Shown here: piece by piece, positions 11,845-24,862 of the stretch
Layout of the letters: the number at the start of each line of letters is the position of its first letter
Position numbering within the stretch: position 1 is the stretch's first letter
Source: Apophysomyces variabilis
Lineage: Eukaryota; Mucoromycota; Mucoromycetes; Mucorales; Mucoraceae
Length of the DNA: 64,000 nt
Assembly: GCA_002749535.1 (NCBI GenBank)
Contig: MZZL01000389.1
Coordinates: 322,461-386,460, forward strand
Direction: 5' to 3'
Position numbers and translations under genes: made by a program
Notes under the pieces: generated by a model
What the model saw: only the letters and a program-made list of their open reading frames with translations
Database searches by the model: none
What the model was told of the DNA's origin: nothing

Positions 11845-14800
11845 TCATTTTCGGATTTTGCCGGTGTAGGTCATACGAGGTCCCTTCTTGCCCTTCTTCT
11901 TGATGACCTTGGCTAATGGCACATAAGCATAGGGGTCAGCTTGGCCCTTCTTCTTAACATCACCGCTGGCTCTCTGTAACATAGCAAAGTTAATATATTC
12001 CATCCAGCCATTCTTTTCGTCGGTCCAATTGTCTTACCTTTGCTCGGTATTCCTTGCCAATGTACTCAAACTTCTGTTGAGGCTTCTTCTTTTTCTTCCC
12101 CTCAGCGCCTTCATCAAGATCCATGGCATCGTCATCTGCGCTCTGTTTACCCTTCTTAAACTTGATTCGGTTACGTTTGTCGCGCACAAAGCCATCTGCG
12201 CTTCGTTGTGCTTGTAAGTAATAATCCTCCTCTGCTTCATCGCTCTCTTCCTCTTCTTCATCGCCAGACTCGTTGATCACCATACGACCATCAGCATCCT
12301 CGCCAAAGTTAGCGGCACTAACGGCGCTCTTGATTTTACGCTGTACAGGCTTGGATGCTAAAAAATTGATTAGAAAAACCGATATCAATCATGTTATTTT
12401 CCCAAAACTTGAAAATGAAAAGCCCAGAAACTCACATGAAATTCGGCCCAAAGCAGAGCGATCGAGGAAATCGAGAGGACCACTTTCTTCATCTTCTCGA
12501 ATGTAAGTCTCGCCGCCCATTGACTTCTTCTGTATTGTCATGAAACGTATCTTAGTTTTGGTCACCTCGTAGAATGTGCTACCTAATATTTACCTTCTTC
12601 TTTTTCTCGCTGTTAGCCACTGCCGTTTTAGCCATTTCGAGGGTTTCGTCATCGGAGCCTTCCAATTCACTTTCGCTACCGTAGAGTACCTCTTCATAGG
12701 CGTCATTGAAGGCTCCCATTTTATTGGCACTCTGCCGACCGCCAGCTTCCATTTCTTCCTCTTCATCGCTCTCGCCAGCCGCGTTCTCTTTCTTTCTCTT
12801 GGCACGCAAGCGGCGCTTCTGAATGTTCGAGATAAGCTTCTTGTCATCCTCAGGTACCAGCTGCACGATGGTCTCATATCTAAGTTACACACAGCATTTA
12901 GCCTTCCGCTTGAAACTATATTGTCCCAAAAGTAAAGCTTACCCAAACCGTCGAATAAGGCGTTCAAAGATATGTCGGATTTTAACTTTAAAGTGACTTC
13001 GGTGTTGATGACTGCACTTCAGCAGGTTGTTGATGAGGGGTGACAGTTCGGAGTGCAGGGTCAGATCGTCCAAAACCACAACGCAAACTTTGACATAACC
13101 AAGAGCAGATCGGACAATTTCACGGTTATTGGATCCTACCAGCACAATAATGGCCTGGAGCAATTCGGAAGCCAGTTCTGACGAAAGATCCTCTTCATTC
13201 CAGGTTTAGTTACCACGGAAACACTTTGCCTTCTTTTCCGATTTACCTCTGAATTCAAAAAAGATACGTGACAATGCAGTGATTGTTGCACTGATCATAT
13301 GGGCCGTTGTACCAGCCAAACCAGCGGAGACCATCATGAAATACTCACTAATACTGGCAGCGGCTATCGATGGGAAGTTCAAAAATCAGCAACAGGAATA
13401 AGCAAAGACAATCCGATCTAGCAAAGTTATTTACCATCAGGGACACTCTCGTCCATGCCTTGCAGTTTGCTATTTTTCACAACACCTCCTTCTTTCATCT
13501 TCTTTCCCATGTCTACTAAGAGGGTAAAGGCGAAACTGCGAGTCTTTTCGTTGTTATCCTTCGAGCTGATGACAGCTTCCGACAGAATGGCAGGGATAAA
13601 ATGCAGATCAGACGAAGGAAGCAAACGAACCACATGCATCAGCGTCTTCACGCGGTCCTTCTTAGCGGAGACAGTGCAAGTGCCTGTAGCTTCAAGCATT
13701 CGGTTCTGAAGATCATCGAGGTGCTTCAATGCTACTTGGCTACCGGCAGGGCAGTCCATCAAGTGATTCAAGATTTTGTATCCCTTTTTCTGCAATGTTG
13801 GTTCGTCTTCCTTTCCGATCAAGGAAGTGACTGTACCGTTGTACAGCAATTCAGCGGACTCCAAATCCAAAAAGGGGACCATAATGATCGAGAGATCTAA
13901 CATAGTGTGTGACATAGGTGCCGGTGCAGATGGATCGTTGCCAGGTAATGCTGGGCCGGGAGACTCCAGGGCTTGTGATAGCAAACCCAAAACCTTTTTG
14001 AAGGTAGCATTCACATCCTGCGGAATAAAGTGAATAAAAGGAACACAGGATATATTCACTTTTGTACTTACTTGTGCCGTGGTAATACTTAAATAGCACT
14101 TAATCACATCTCCCATAAATCCTCGGAAAGCAGGCACGATTTGACTATAGACGTTGAAAAAGACAGCCAAGTAGTTCACAGCAAACTTGCTCATATGTTC
14201 CAGGTTTAATGCGGCCTCCGCTTTGGTGATGGCATAGGCTTTCTGAAGATGCTCATCGTCTGCAGCCGATTTAACCAGTGCCTGGTTCTTTTCTACTAGT
14301 TGTTGAAGAGCTTGGCTAATGGTGGGACGTAAATCAGGTTGAGTGTAAAGTAAGGAACTAAATCGTTCTGCCACCTCGTCATTGAAGGCAGTTCGCAAGT
14401 CGTAAGGTAAATCACAAAATCCAGGGACCAAGCTCCAAATCTGATTCACCAAAGTCTCATACAATTTCGCCTGCAAGGCCAGTTCTCGGTTGGCTGCCTC
14501 CTGAGCCCTCTGTGCAAGACGATCTCCCAAAGGCATCAGCACGTTCACAAAATAAGCCAGCGAAGTGTTGGTGGTATAAGTTTTCAGCAATGGAAGAAGG
14601 AAGGCACGACCGATTTCTGATGATCCTCCCGTCGTTTCCAAGTTGAGTGGCAATACGTTCAAAAAGTTTTCAGGTCCCATGGTGGCAATAGCAGCGCCCA
14701 GCGTTTTGTCCAATTGTTCCTTGTAAGTTTCAGAAGAAGAGAGACGAAGCTCACCCAAAGCAGCAAGACAGCCGTTCATCAATGGGGAAGAAGCGCGATG

Positions 14801-16437
14801 AAGTTTTCTGAAGAGAGCCTGATGAACCGTCATCACATGAATCCATGCTGGTTGATAATGAACGCCCAAACCGCTTTCAGCCGTGTCGATAATTTGTAAC
14901 AGACCATTGACTTTTCCCGTGTGCGCCTCGGTGATCATCTCTTCTGTAACGCAGTAGTCGATCAACGTACTCAAGCAATTAGCTATCTGGCGATAGCATC
15001 GAGATTCTTGATGAAAATCGTTGAAGATAAGGCGAAAAACGTCGATCATCTCGGTGGCACAATGAGACGGATTCAACCTGTGAGGAAACGAATCGTGCTA
15101 TTTAATATCTTATCCAAAACGACTGCGTATAATCAACTTACTTGGCATAAGCAGGATAGGCCTTGCTAACGATCATTAACCACGTCGGCAGCAAACGTTC
15201 ATCAATAGCAGCTGGTTTAAGTTCGCAGATAGCCTAAAAAAACCGTGAACAATTAATACATTACCCAATCCGAGTAAATATGCTAAGCGTTTACCAAAAG
15301 TAAACTGACGAATTTCTCTTCATCAATGTCGGTTTCCTGGGCATCGAATAGTGTCTGGAAAACATCAAATGCAGCTTTGGTAAGGAAAATGTTATTAAAC
15401 TTTGGAAGCTGAAGCAAGGCTTGACAAAGATTCGTAAATTGCTGCATTTTCGGGAATCTGGTGAGCAAATGCTGATAATGAAACCTGAGAACTACTTACA
15501 TTAGGAGGCCAGTATGGTACAATGGACTGAAGCAAGGCGAGCGTTTGTTGTGCGGCATGTTGGTCGGATTTGGTAGTCTCATACAAAACGCGAAGGGTGA
15601 ATTCAGCAGTAAGACCTGCAGCAGGGTGAACAAAAGCGGGTGGTGGTGGTCTGGATAAAATGACTCGGACGGCATCATGTGCTCTCTTACGGGCCTACAT
15701 ATGTAATCCCATGCTGTGTTTAACACCTTCTTTCCAATCCCCCGATTGCGTTTACCTTTGGTTGAGCATTGGCACTCAAAATCAGCAGCAATTGATATGC
15801 TTTTTTTACGGTAGGCATGTTCCATGTAGCACTGTCCTGTGCAGCCAGCAATTCCTGGAGACATCCGATGATGGATCGCACAACAGGCTGTTCGGCTTTG
15901 TGCTGTTCGTAGGCGTTTTCGAGAACGGGCATGATGACACCAAACTTCGATCGGAGGACAGTTTGCGGCAGACTAGTTAAGATAGCTTTTGTTAGAGATC
16001 CTGTCGATTCGGGAAGGCAAGGATCTACCTTGGGAAAATTTGATCGAGTAGATAAAGAATTGCACCTGTCACATCGTTTGCTCCTTCTACCGATTGCAAA
16101 GTAGACATCTAAAAAAATTCACAATGCGTTTGTTCCTGTTTTCCTAAAATGGTATTCTTACCATCGCAGCAAAATAAGTAGTCGGCGTAAGAGACCCATT
16201 CTGTTCCCGTATTGTCTAAGTAAAATACAGGTTAGTCAGTCCTGTCGGATACTAAGTATTCTTTAGGCATTTCTACCTCTTCAACTGCGAGCAATGTTTG
16301 GCCGTACTACAAGACAAAGAGTCGGTTAACTTTCACGATCGAGGGACGATCTATGGATTTTAGAGGTAATTTACCAGCTTTTGGTTCTCCAATTTGGAGT
16401 TGGCCTGTTTTCTAATCTTGTCCAACGTGGCCTCCAT
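11845..16437 (-). CDS. RRP12: Ribosomal RNA processing protein RRP12
   Basis: HEAT/ARM-repeat protein needed for nuclear export and maturation of both pre-ribosomal subunits, acting in the nucleolus and nucleoplasm. The start at 16435-16437 gives MEATLDKIRKQANSKLENQK, matching the 'LDKIRxQxxSKLxNQK' N-terminus of fungal RRP12. The longest exon (about 13427-15076) encodes continuous helical repeats typical of the NUC173 region, including PENFLNVLPLNLE and NEVAERFSSLL. Downstream exons encode more repeats, then an acidic stretch (NESGDEEEEESDEAEEDYY), a Lys-rich segment, and a basic tail ending GKKGPRMTYTGKIRK before TGA at 11845-11847. About a dozen short introns. Overall size fits the family (roughly 1,200-1,300 residues). 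The 5' end faces the divergent anillin-like gene. Confidence 0.88.
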
Positions 16438-17560
16438 GGAATCGTGTCGTCCCAAACGAAGCTTCTAAGGTCGTTCGTGCTTGAAACTGGCCTTCGAGGG
16501 AAAAAAAAATTCTTTTGGCATTGTCGGACTGTTTGTGACCATCCTACAGCTGGCCATGACCAAAAAAGAAAAAATTGAATCTCCTTCCCAAGTTTTGTCG
16601 GATAAGCACGCAAGACGTACGGGATTTTAGCGAGGAACTCTCCAACGGGGCACTCCAGGTCTCCAGAATATGAGACCTTCTTGAAATAAGCTCATGATAA
16701 TTGCTATAAATAGGCGGAGTATAGTACGGAAATAGCGGAGTGTTGTGTACTGCAGTGTCTCATAGTGGTAATATCGGCAGTAATTGCCTTTCAGGATGTT
16801 GACAGTATCGTTAACTATATTTTGGCGTTAGGAAAAAAAGGCATCATTCGCCTTCTATAAACAAAACAATGCTTGTTTACGAAATAGGGATTGTACAGCA
16901 ATTATCGATTGTCTACTAGCAAATCTATCTATGTTACATACTGTGGAATTGCAATCTGTATAAAGGGAGAAACTATTCCCAATAGCTTTATTGTTTAAAC
17001 AGTTCTAGGACATACTTAGTAAGTAATGGAAATACAGTAACTGCCATATGTATATACTACGTTGAAGCAGGGAAAGTAATCAGGTAATGTCCTTGGCAGT
17101 GAAACGTTGCTATTTCGACTTGCCAAAACAACCCAAGAATGTTTAGCACTTTTTAAAATTTGGGATGAGGCACATTGATACTTTACACAGAGTATGGGGT
17201 TGGCTATGATTGTTACTAGCTATCGAAGCGCTTCTTGCTTTGGCACTTTCCGCTTTCTCTCTCTTTTGCTGTCTTACACACACTCCTTCTTGTTATCTTC
17301 TTCCTTTGTTACGATATTATCTGAGTCTCTACTCTTAACCATGTTTCAATTTGTTCTTTAGTCTTTCGTTTAACTAGTCATATTAAAATCAGTGTTTAAT
17401 AAAGCGTACGTTTCCAACCATGGGCGAATTTCATGTGTGACTTGCCGTTCATGCGTTCCTGAATCCTTTTCCACTTCCTTCCATCCTTTCCTTCCATCGC
17501 CGTTTCAAAGCTGAACTTTTTCTTTGACCTCTTGTTTCTCTTCTCTTCCTTCCAGTGGTA
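16438..17560. other. Divergent promoter region
   Basis: 1.1 kb between the start codons of RRP12 (minus) and the C2-PH gene (plus). The right part (17240-17550) is a long pyrimidine-rich tract typical of fungal core promoters or leaders. No gene seen. Confidence 0.55.
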
Positions 17561-19558
17561 ATGCAGCCATACACAACTATTAGGAATCCTCTACTACCAA
17601 GCCCACCCGCTCCGCGTCGATTTCATTCGCGCATGTTGAGTAATTTATCCACTACCTCCTCTGTAAAGTCATCCCTTTCTACCACCTCCTTCCGAAGCTT
17701 CATTAGCCGTTCATTTTCTACTGCAGGTTCCCACATTAGGTTGCCTACACATAAAAGGGTAATGCCAACTGCAGGGCCCGTTACCCAATCCAAACAAGAG
17801 ACCAAAAAACATAAGCAAAAAACAGCAACAGAACCCACCGTCCACTACAATGGCCCTTTCCATACTTTAGAACAGCTTCCAGAGGAAAAGTTAGCCTGGA
17901 TCAAACAAGAGACAAGCAATCTGGGTCATCCTCTGGCTAACTGCACTCAATCTGTAGTGATGCATAAGCCGCATATACGAAGTCAGACTTTGTAAGTACA
18001 CATTAAATATACTCGCCAATCTTTTTTTCATTACGAAACAAACAAAAAAGCCCCATGTTACGCCATCCTATGGTGAAAGCCATGAAACCAAAGGCCATGT
18101 TCTATTTACGAGGTAAGAAATCAAATAGAAAAAGGTTCCATGGGAACGGTGGAACGATGCACGGATCTGGATTTACTCTCTTTTTCTTCCTCACATACAC
18201 ACGTATGTATCCATTTTCATTTTTCATTTGCATTTAGTGCTCCAAGTCACAAGCAAAGATTCTTCAAAAGGTATTCCAAACTGGCACTGAATCGCTTTTT
18301 GGGCTTACATTTGCCCTTATTTCTTTCTTATTTGCGTCTTAGTGCGTACATTCCGCTGCAGTGCTCAGGTGGACGATCAAATCTGCGTTAGTGCACATGC
18401 ACCTGTCGAAAAGTGCGGAAAACGATGTGTAGAAGCCAACTTTGATGAGATTTTTCTATTGTAAAATCTTGAAAAATTTGGTTTGATTGAACTTTAACCC
18501 TATTTTAGTGATGTAGATAAGCCCACGACAGCCGTATTAACCGTGTACGCTCAGATACGGTCATCTGGCATGTTTAACTCGCGCACCCAGGATAAATGTA
18601 TCGGAAAAGAAACTTTCAAGATTACCATGTGCGCACAGCAGAAACAGCTGCAGCGTTTCACTATTAATAATCATGCACAGCCGAATCAAAGTAACACATA
18701 CCAAATCCTGGTTGTGTACGGTACATTTGTCAGCCGCCGTGCACAGACACTCCTAAACAAAACCACGCTCCTTCAAGACTTTGTCACAATTTATGTCCGC
18801 GGACGGACATCACCGGTAAAAGGAAGAAAAGCCCAACAACACCAAAAGAAGAAAAGGCGAAAGTGACTTTCTCCAGAATACTACTAAACTCTCTTTTCCG
18901 AAACTTGTTTTAGCGATGGGATCGTTATTGGGCTGTATTACGCGGCGTTCAACTTGAGTTATACGATTTCCAATATCGTGAGGTAAGATTATAACCTTTT
19001 CAAAAAGAACAAACAAAGTTTGAGCAGGTATGTATTCATTTGTTACTTTTTTCTTAGTCGCATCCACCTCAGTATATATTCCCTTTACAATCTCTTGTGA
19101 GAGCTGTGTATCCCGCGACCGATGATGAAGCCGAGCGACAGATTGACATTGGGTCTCGTGGATTGGCTTTGGAATTTTCTGAACAAGTACTAGATCGTCG
19201 TCACCGGTTACTCGATGATCCCGAGTTTGAATGCCGGATGTATCTTTTACCAGACAGCCTAGTTAAAGCACGCGAATGGGAAAAGGCATTTACATATGTG
19301 ACCACCATCTTTCATGAACTTCAACAGGAAGACGAGGAGGATACTGTCGATCATGACGATGAAGACGAAGGAGACTTTTCATGCAGTAGCACAGCGAGCG
19401 ATTATAGCGAAGAAGAAGAAGAAGAGGAAGAGGACGAGGAGGAGGACGAGGAAGAGTGTCGTTTCTATGAAAGTGATGATAGTGAATTATCCCGAAAACT
19501 TGCCCATACGGTCCTTGGCAACCGTTCGAAAACCGTGCCGTCGAAATTTCTATGGTAG
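17561..19558 (+). CDS. Anillin-like C2 + PH domain protein
   Basis: The first ATG of the long first exon is 17561. The N-terminal 100 residues are Ser/Thr-rich and basic. Spliced exons then give MFYLRVLQVTSKDSS, a Cys-containing strand region, EANFDEIFLLDVDKP and AVLTVYAQIRSSGMF, which has the beta-strand pattern of the C2-like part of an anillin homology domain. A PH domain follows: RWDRYWAVLRGVQLELYDF, PPQYIFPLQSLVRAVYP, and the closing helix VKAREWEKAFTYVTTIFHEL. A Glu/Asp-rich tract precedes the stop. C2 followed by a C-terminal PH is the architecture of Mid1/Bud4-type anillin-like proteins that organise septins and the contractile ring at the cortex. At about 500 residues it is much shorter than those proteins, so the family assignment is tentative; the PH domain is firm. 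Introns are bounded by GTAAGT-type donors. Confidence 0.6.
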
Positions 19559-19907
19559 ATGATCAGATAAATTATAGGAGGTCGGCCAAAAATAAAAAGC
19601 AGATCTGATGTGTGTTTTGGCAAATCATAACATTGCTGAAATGATGTGAATAGAGTTTCATCCTTAAGATGTCAATAAATTTACATCTATTTCCCTGCGT
19701 GAGAAAAGATAACGTTCTACAAAAGAGAAAAATCCCGCATGAAAACGAAAGGTACGAAAATCAAGAGAGATAGAAAAAATTTTACCTTTCTCGGTCGAAG
19801 CTGCGGAATAATATTTCACTCGTTTTCCTTTTATCCTTCGTTCTGTCTTCCCTTTTTGTTGTTATATCTCTTTCTCTCTTTCTTCTTTCTTCTTTCTTCT
19901 ACGCAAC

Positions 19908-20698
19908 ATGACATACGTGACAAATCAACACGTTAATTGCATGTCAACATCACCCCTGGGTCGCATGGTGGCCAGCATTGAAACCATGGCAACCCCTCTT
20001 CGGTTCCTTATTCTTGACAGTCCGACAGAGTCCACCCTTGGTCATTATTTAGGTGAATTTATCCAACAAGACGTCAGTGTCGTCGTCCGATGTTGTCAAC
20101 CAACGTATAACCATCAGCGACTCCTGGATCAGGATATTGATGTGATCGATCTGCCTTTTAAGGATGGTGGCGTGGTAAGATTTGTGCATTTTTGGTCCAG
20201 GAACCAAGAGGAGAGAAGAAAAAATCACCGTTCGTTTTTTATTTCTTTTTTGGCTCATACTCTCTTGCTTTTCATGTAGCCTTCAAGTGCCATTGTTTGT
20301 GAATGGCTTAATTTAGTTCGATCGAAAAAATGTACCAGAACAACCATTGCTGTGCACTGTGTAGCTGGATTGGGTCGTGCTCCCGTCCTAGTAGCGATTG
20401 CCTTGATTGAGCTGGGAATGCAACCTTTGGATGCTGTCGCCTTTATTCGCAGAAAACGACCAGGTGCTTTTAATAAAACCCAGATTGCTTACTTGGTAAG
20501 TCGAAAAAGAAGAAACGATGGAAAAGGAAAGAAACTGAAGTCATCTAAATCTAATTTTTTTCCCGCTTTTAGGATGGTTATAAACGAGTTCTCAAGACCA
20601 AATCATCCCATGGCTCCTCTTTCCGATCTTCCTTGGGACGGGTTTTCCGTTTAGGATGGCATCCGAAATGGCGAACCACGACCACTGTGTCGCACTGA
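19908..20698 (+). CDS. PRL-type (PTP4A) tyrosine phosphatase
   Basis: Dual-specificity-like phosphatase of the PRL/PTP4A family. The catalytic loop [12 protein letters not shown] (20355-20390) contains the CX5R motif with the PRL-specific Ala after Arg. The general-acid loop reads LPFKDGG, keeping the second Asp of the usual [19 protein letters not shown] corresponds to the redox-active Cys region, and [19 protein letters not shown] matches the family's Q-loop segment. Three exons: 19908 to about 20172, 20281 to about 20491, and 20574-20698. The start could also be the later ATG (MSTSPLG). The protein ends WRTTTTVSH: the C-terminal CaaX box that prenylates animal PRLs is absent, so membrane anchoring is not predicted. 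Confidence 0.85.
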
Positions 20699-20753
20699 AT
20701 ATATGGTAGTGCCTATACTCCTTCACTAGACAAAAGAAAAAACAGGATACATT

Positions 20754-21392
20754 TCAATTTTGTTCATATATGGTTGTTATACGAGTGGTTCTACATAAAG
20801 ACGGGTTCACACAAGAAGAAGAAGGGAACGAAAAGCAGTGCATATTGGGTGTGTATGCAGGAGGGGGAAATTCAAGCGCAAGACAATGGTGACACCGTGC
20901 ATGGCCCATGTCGGAATGTGTTTGATACGCTTCTATATCTTTCATAGAAGGGGCCGATGGTGTAGGCACCGGAAGTGATGATGATGACGGACAGCAAGGG
21001 ACCGCTAATTCGGACGACAAGGATATTTTTGCAGTTGAAGAAAATGGATGAGGTGGCTCAAGCGAAACATAAGCTTCTCTCTCTGTTCGTCCATCTAGCT
21101 CTGTTTCTGGTACTACTACTTCTTCTTCATCAGTGTAATGGATACCTCGCCCTTGTCGATGTTGCTGGATTGTTGTTTCTTTGCCATGGCCACGGCGTTG
21201 TTTGCGACGTTTGTACTGCCGACAGGTCCAGTAAATATAAATACCAACACCCAAGATGAAGGATAAAGCGAGACCGCCCGCTAAGGATAGCACAATGGCC
21301 AAGGATCGCAGCGCTCGTTCATTGATATGAAGATTATGTAATAGAGTCGCTGAGGGAGTGGTGCTGACAGTGGTTATGGTTGTGGATGCCAT
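20754..21392 (-). CDS. Single-pass membrane protein with PPxY cytosolic tail
   Basis: 212 residues from the ATG at 21392 (the frame extends 6 codons further with TTG). A short Ser/Thr-rich N-terminus is followed by one strong hydrophobic segment, about residues 31-57 (ending GVGIYIYWTC). A basic stop-transfer cluster (RQYKRRKQRR) then puts the C-terminus in the cytosol. The tail has a YxxL-like segment (EAYVSL), Ser/Pro-rich low complexity, a Cys/His pair (CHHC) and FPPPAYTPN, a PPxY motif near residue 178. No homologue recognised. By analogy, small single-pass PPxY proteins act as membrane adaptors for Rsp5-type ubiquitin ligases; that role is inference. The 3' end lies 55 bp from the convergent PRL gene. 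Confidence 0.65.
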   Translation of the reverse strand: MASTTITTVSTTPSATLLHNLHINERALRSLAIVLSLAGGLALSFILGVGIYIYWTCRQYKRRKQRRGHGKETTIQQHRQGRGIHYTDEEEVVVPETELDGRTEREAYVSLEPPHPFSSTAKISLSSELAVPCCPSSSSLPVPTPSAPSMKDIEAYQTHSDMGHARCHHCLALEFPPPAYTPNMHCFSFPSSSCVNPSLCRTTRITTIYEQN

Positions 21393-21667
21393 AAAGCAAG
21401 AAGAATCCAAAACTTTAATATTTTATGCGTTATTGGCGCTTGGTCCCTTTTTTTAGCACACAGAATTGTCCATCGGTTCTTTTGACCAACCCCCTTGCAC
21501 CTTCCTTCTCCTGTATTAGCCAAATTACCTGCTGTTGATCTGTCCATGTCCAAAACAAAGCTGCCAGCATCAACCCAGCACGCATGGCGTGATAACGAAC
21601 AGTTGATGTACCATGAGGAAGAAAAACGAAATGTTGACAGCGAATTTTATTTGTATCTGCCACCATT

Positions 21668-23403
<1,736 letters not shown>

Positions 23404-23469
23404 TTATGTTGGATATGGACGGCAGGAAGCTGGAATCTGAGCTGAAAGGATATACGCGATTTGAGATTC

Positions 23470-24862
23470 ACAAATGGGCACCGTGACGTCATTAACTGAT
23501 TGCGTAAGTCTCCGCACTGCCAAACTGGTGCATTTGTATTGCTTTGTTCCTGAATCCTGTCACCGTTTTCATTTATTGCGATCATGCTTAATGCTACTTT
23601 CAAGTGAAAAGTTGATCTGCGCCTTAACACCATCACTTATGCAAGCAAAAACGGATTTGTTATATGTACTCTCCGTAGCAATGATAGTCAAATTAGTCTT
23701 GTCTGTAAGCCTTCCGGAGAGTATCGTGCTGCCAAAGGCAATAAGAAGGTATAACATTATGAATAAGAGTCAATCTATTGTCTTGACCGAAGAACAGAAG
23801 AAGGGCGCAAAAAGATTAAGAATGAAATGTACACAATGTTTCGATCGTCCTTTTATTATGGAAGCGAAACGGAAGAAGACCGCTGGATAATATGACTATC
23901 AACAAAGAGCACAACCATGTTATGACCTATAATATTAGCATATATTATTAGCATAGAATTTTTGGCGAAGAGACCAGAAAGAATGTGCGAGACATGTTGA
24001 ATGCTGGTGCAAGTAACAGAATTATTTACAATCATTTACAAGGAACTGGCGTTCATAATGTTACGATCAAGGATATTGCCAACTTAAGACAGCAATTGTT
24101 CAAGAATTAGTCGGACTATGCAATCTACGACTTCATTACAAAACTTGAAAAAGCAAGAATACGTTGTAGATTGGAGGAATTTATTTCTCGCATAAAAATA
24201 CAATGCTGTTGGCAAGAAGATTTTCTGAACTGGTTCTCATTGACACCACTTACAAAACCATTCGGCATGAAATGCCATTTGTCAACGGCACTGCAGTAAG
24301 CAATCTCGGGTACAAATCGTTAAGGACGATTGCAGTTGCAGGTGCTTGGATTGCCGATGAAAAGGGAGATATGTATCAATGGGACGTAAAAATGTTACAC
24401 GACATCATTTGGCCATCAAACGTTCAGCAACCGGGTTTATTTGTTACCGATAACGAGCAGGCACTTATGACAGCATTGCAGATCCTTTCCCCTGATCCTC
24501 GCAAGATCCAATGCATAGCACACATCAAGCGAAACTTCAGGGTTAATTTACGCAAGTTGTTCCAAGTTAAAGACGAGTATGAGGAGCTGAAAAGTTCTAT
24601 CGATCAGTTGTTCAATTGCTGGACATATCAAGAGTATGATAGTGCAATAGATGCACACAAAGTTGCTTCTAAGAAAAGCAATAGTCCAGAAATAGCAGTC
24701 GAATATCTATTTGGCCGTGATCCACTTTTATCTAAGAATCATATTATATGCCTTCAAGATATACAAGCCAAAGTTTCACGCTTTGTAATTGACAAAGTCA
24801 AAACAGAATTGGATCTTACATTTGCCTATGATACGTATGGCCAATGTTTATGTCCTAAATGA
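23470..24862 (+). pseudogene. Degenerate MULE/FAR1-type transposase
   Basis: The longest open part (24203-24862) encodes LVLIDTTYKTIRHEMPF, VAGAWIADEKGD, and FVTDNEQALMTALQ with a following CIAHIKRNF. This is the pattern of the MULE (Mutator-like) DDE domain, with Asp in the first and second motifs. The left part contains a FAR1-like Cys segment (LRMKCTQCFDRPFIMEAKRK, near 23815-23880). Between them, several stops and frame changes interrupt frames that still read as a helical linker (for example MLNAGASNRIIYNHLQGTGV and DYAIYDFITKLEKARIRCRL). After 24862 the domain is not continued. It is an inactivated, truncated copy lying about 70 bp from the RPT4 start. No terminal inverted repeats were identified. 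Confidence 0.7.

Noticed and set aside
20754..21410. Longer start (TTG at 21410) for the PPxY membrane protein
   Set aside because: Non-ATG start; the ATG at 21392 keeps the transmembrane segment intact.
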